From assembly GCA_025351555.1 (NCBI GenBank), contig JANXVS010000505.1, forward strand, positions 1-5,890: DNA of 5,890 nt. Reading direction: 5' to 3'. Below the pieces are notes generated by a model. That model was not told the DNA's origin. It ran no database searches and saw only the letters and a program-made list of their open reading frames with translations. Source of the stretch: Pseudomonadota bacterium (lineage in GTDB: Bacteria > Pseudomonadota > Gammaproteobacteria > Xanthomonadales > Rhodanobacteraceae). Made by a program: the position numbers and the translations under genes. Within the stretch, counting starts at the first letter, position 1; every line of letters starts with the position of its first letter. Positions 5,423 to 5,890 of the stretch are shown here, piece after piece.

Positions 5423-5890
5423 CGAGCAAGCCTCGCAGACGCGCAGGCAAGAAATGCTCAGGCGACGGCATCAGCAGTGGCCCCAACGCAAGTCCAGCGT
5501 GATCCAGCTGCGGCGCAATTTCCTCGGCGAAGCGCGCGACCAGGGCGTCTTCGCGCCATTCGGGGCGTTGCGATAAAGTAACCATTGCGGCGCGCGACTC
5601 GCGGCCCTCGCCGACGCATTCAAACGGCTTGTGCTCGCGATATTCCAGGAGCGCGTCGAATCCCGGCGCAAGCGCCGCGTCATCGAGCAGGTTGCGGCCG
5701 AAGATCGCCAACAAGCGCGGCTTGGCAACGAATGGCGCCAGCGCGAGAAACACGAAGTGGCACTTGGGACATTGTCCACACCAGCGGTCAGCCGGGCGTT
5801 CACCACGGATACGAAAGTTGCGGTTGCAGCTGGAAAACACGTCGTCGTAACGCGTCTGTTGCGCAAACGCGCGCGTGACCGCCAGTTCCG
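5409..5890 (-). CDS. murL: MurL, UDP-MurNAc-L-Ala-L-Glu epimerase, C-terminal part (runs off right edge)
   Basis: The last 159 residues are visible and the frame is open to the right edge, so the start and ATP-binding region lie outside. MurL inverts the terminal L-Glu of UDP-MurNAc-L-Ala-L-Glu to D-Glu in an ATP-consuming reaction, supplying the D-Glu of peptidoglycan. The visible part has CNRNF (Cys21 of the fragment), then RWCGQCPKCHFVFLAL with Cys37, Cys40 and Cys43. This resembles the four-cysteine zinc site of QueC/ExsB-like ATP-pyrophosphatase relatives. It continues with IFGRNLLDD and CVGEGRESRAAM. The call rests on remembered similarity to Xanthomonas MurL and on the immediately following murD2, which it overlaps by 14 nt. 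A different ATP-PPase-related protein cannot be fully excluded without the N-terminus. An internal GTG at 5838-5840 is not the true start, because codons continue upstream through the window edge. Confidence 0.83.
   Translation of the reverse strand, partial: ELAVTRAFAQQTRYDDVFSSCNRNFRIRGERPADRWCGQCPKCHFVFLALAPFVAKPRLLAIFGRNLLDDAALAPGFDALLEYREHKPFECVGEGRESRAAMVTLSQRPEWREDALVARFAEEIAPQLDHAGLALGPLLMPSPEHFLPARLRGLLDASG

Noticed and set aside
1..5890. CRISPR array, tRNA, transposon or prophage remnants
   Set aside because: No regularly spaced direct repeats, tRNA-like cloverleaf, transposase motif or terminal repeats were seen. Almost every base is assigned to recognisable chromosomal genes.

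Overview
This high-GC window looks like the chromosome of a gammaproteobacterium of the Xanthomonadales/Lysobacterales group (Xanthomonas, Lysobacter, Rhodanobacter and relatives). The strongest argument is at the right edge. A MurL-type glutamyl epimerase gene runs directly into a divergent MurD-like ligase (MurD2), a peptidoglycan-precursor route characterised in Xanthomonas. The IspB-like and SSB proteins are also clearly proteobacterial. Genus and species cannot be fixed from this stretch.

Layout. Positions 1-293 (minus) hold the N-terminal 97 codons of single-stranded DNA-binding protein (ssb), which runs off the left edge. A 164-nt divergent intergenic region follows, with a perfect -10 box for the next gene and a GC-rich inverted repeat. 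Positions 458-1462 (plus) encode an IspB-type long-chain polyprenyl diphosphate synthase. It ends tail-to-tail with a minus-strand pair: a periplasmic dienelactone-hydrolase-family protein (1952-2737), then a small PF04120 'low affinity iron permease' family membrane protein (1459-1914). The two convergent genes share the palindrome CTAG as overlapping stop codons. A 127-nt divergent region separates the hydrolase gene from a plus-strand cytochrome c' gene (2865-3314). That gene converges, with a 3-nt gap, on a minus-strand cytochrome b561-family gene (3318-3995). The b561 gene is the last visible gene of a tightly overlapping minus-strand series, murL (partial) -> murD2 -> cytochrome b561, whose 5' end lies beyond the right edge.

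How the genes fit together. MurD2 is expected to add L-Glu to UDP-MurNAc-L-Ala, and MurL to epimerise that residue to D-Glu. Together they would replace the usual free glutamate racemase plus MurD route. The membrane diheme-type cytochrome b and the periplasmic cytochrome c' next to it could be redox partners, although they are transcribed from opposite strands. IspB makes the side chain of the respiratory quinone. The ssb, ispB and mur genes are housekeeping. The hydrolase, permease-family and cytochrome genes look like accessory envelope or redox functions.

The window is nearly fully coding. No non-coding stretch exceeds 300 bases. I see no tRNA, rRNA, CRISPR, insertion sequence or convincing rho-independent terminator.
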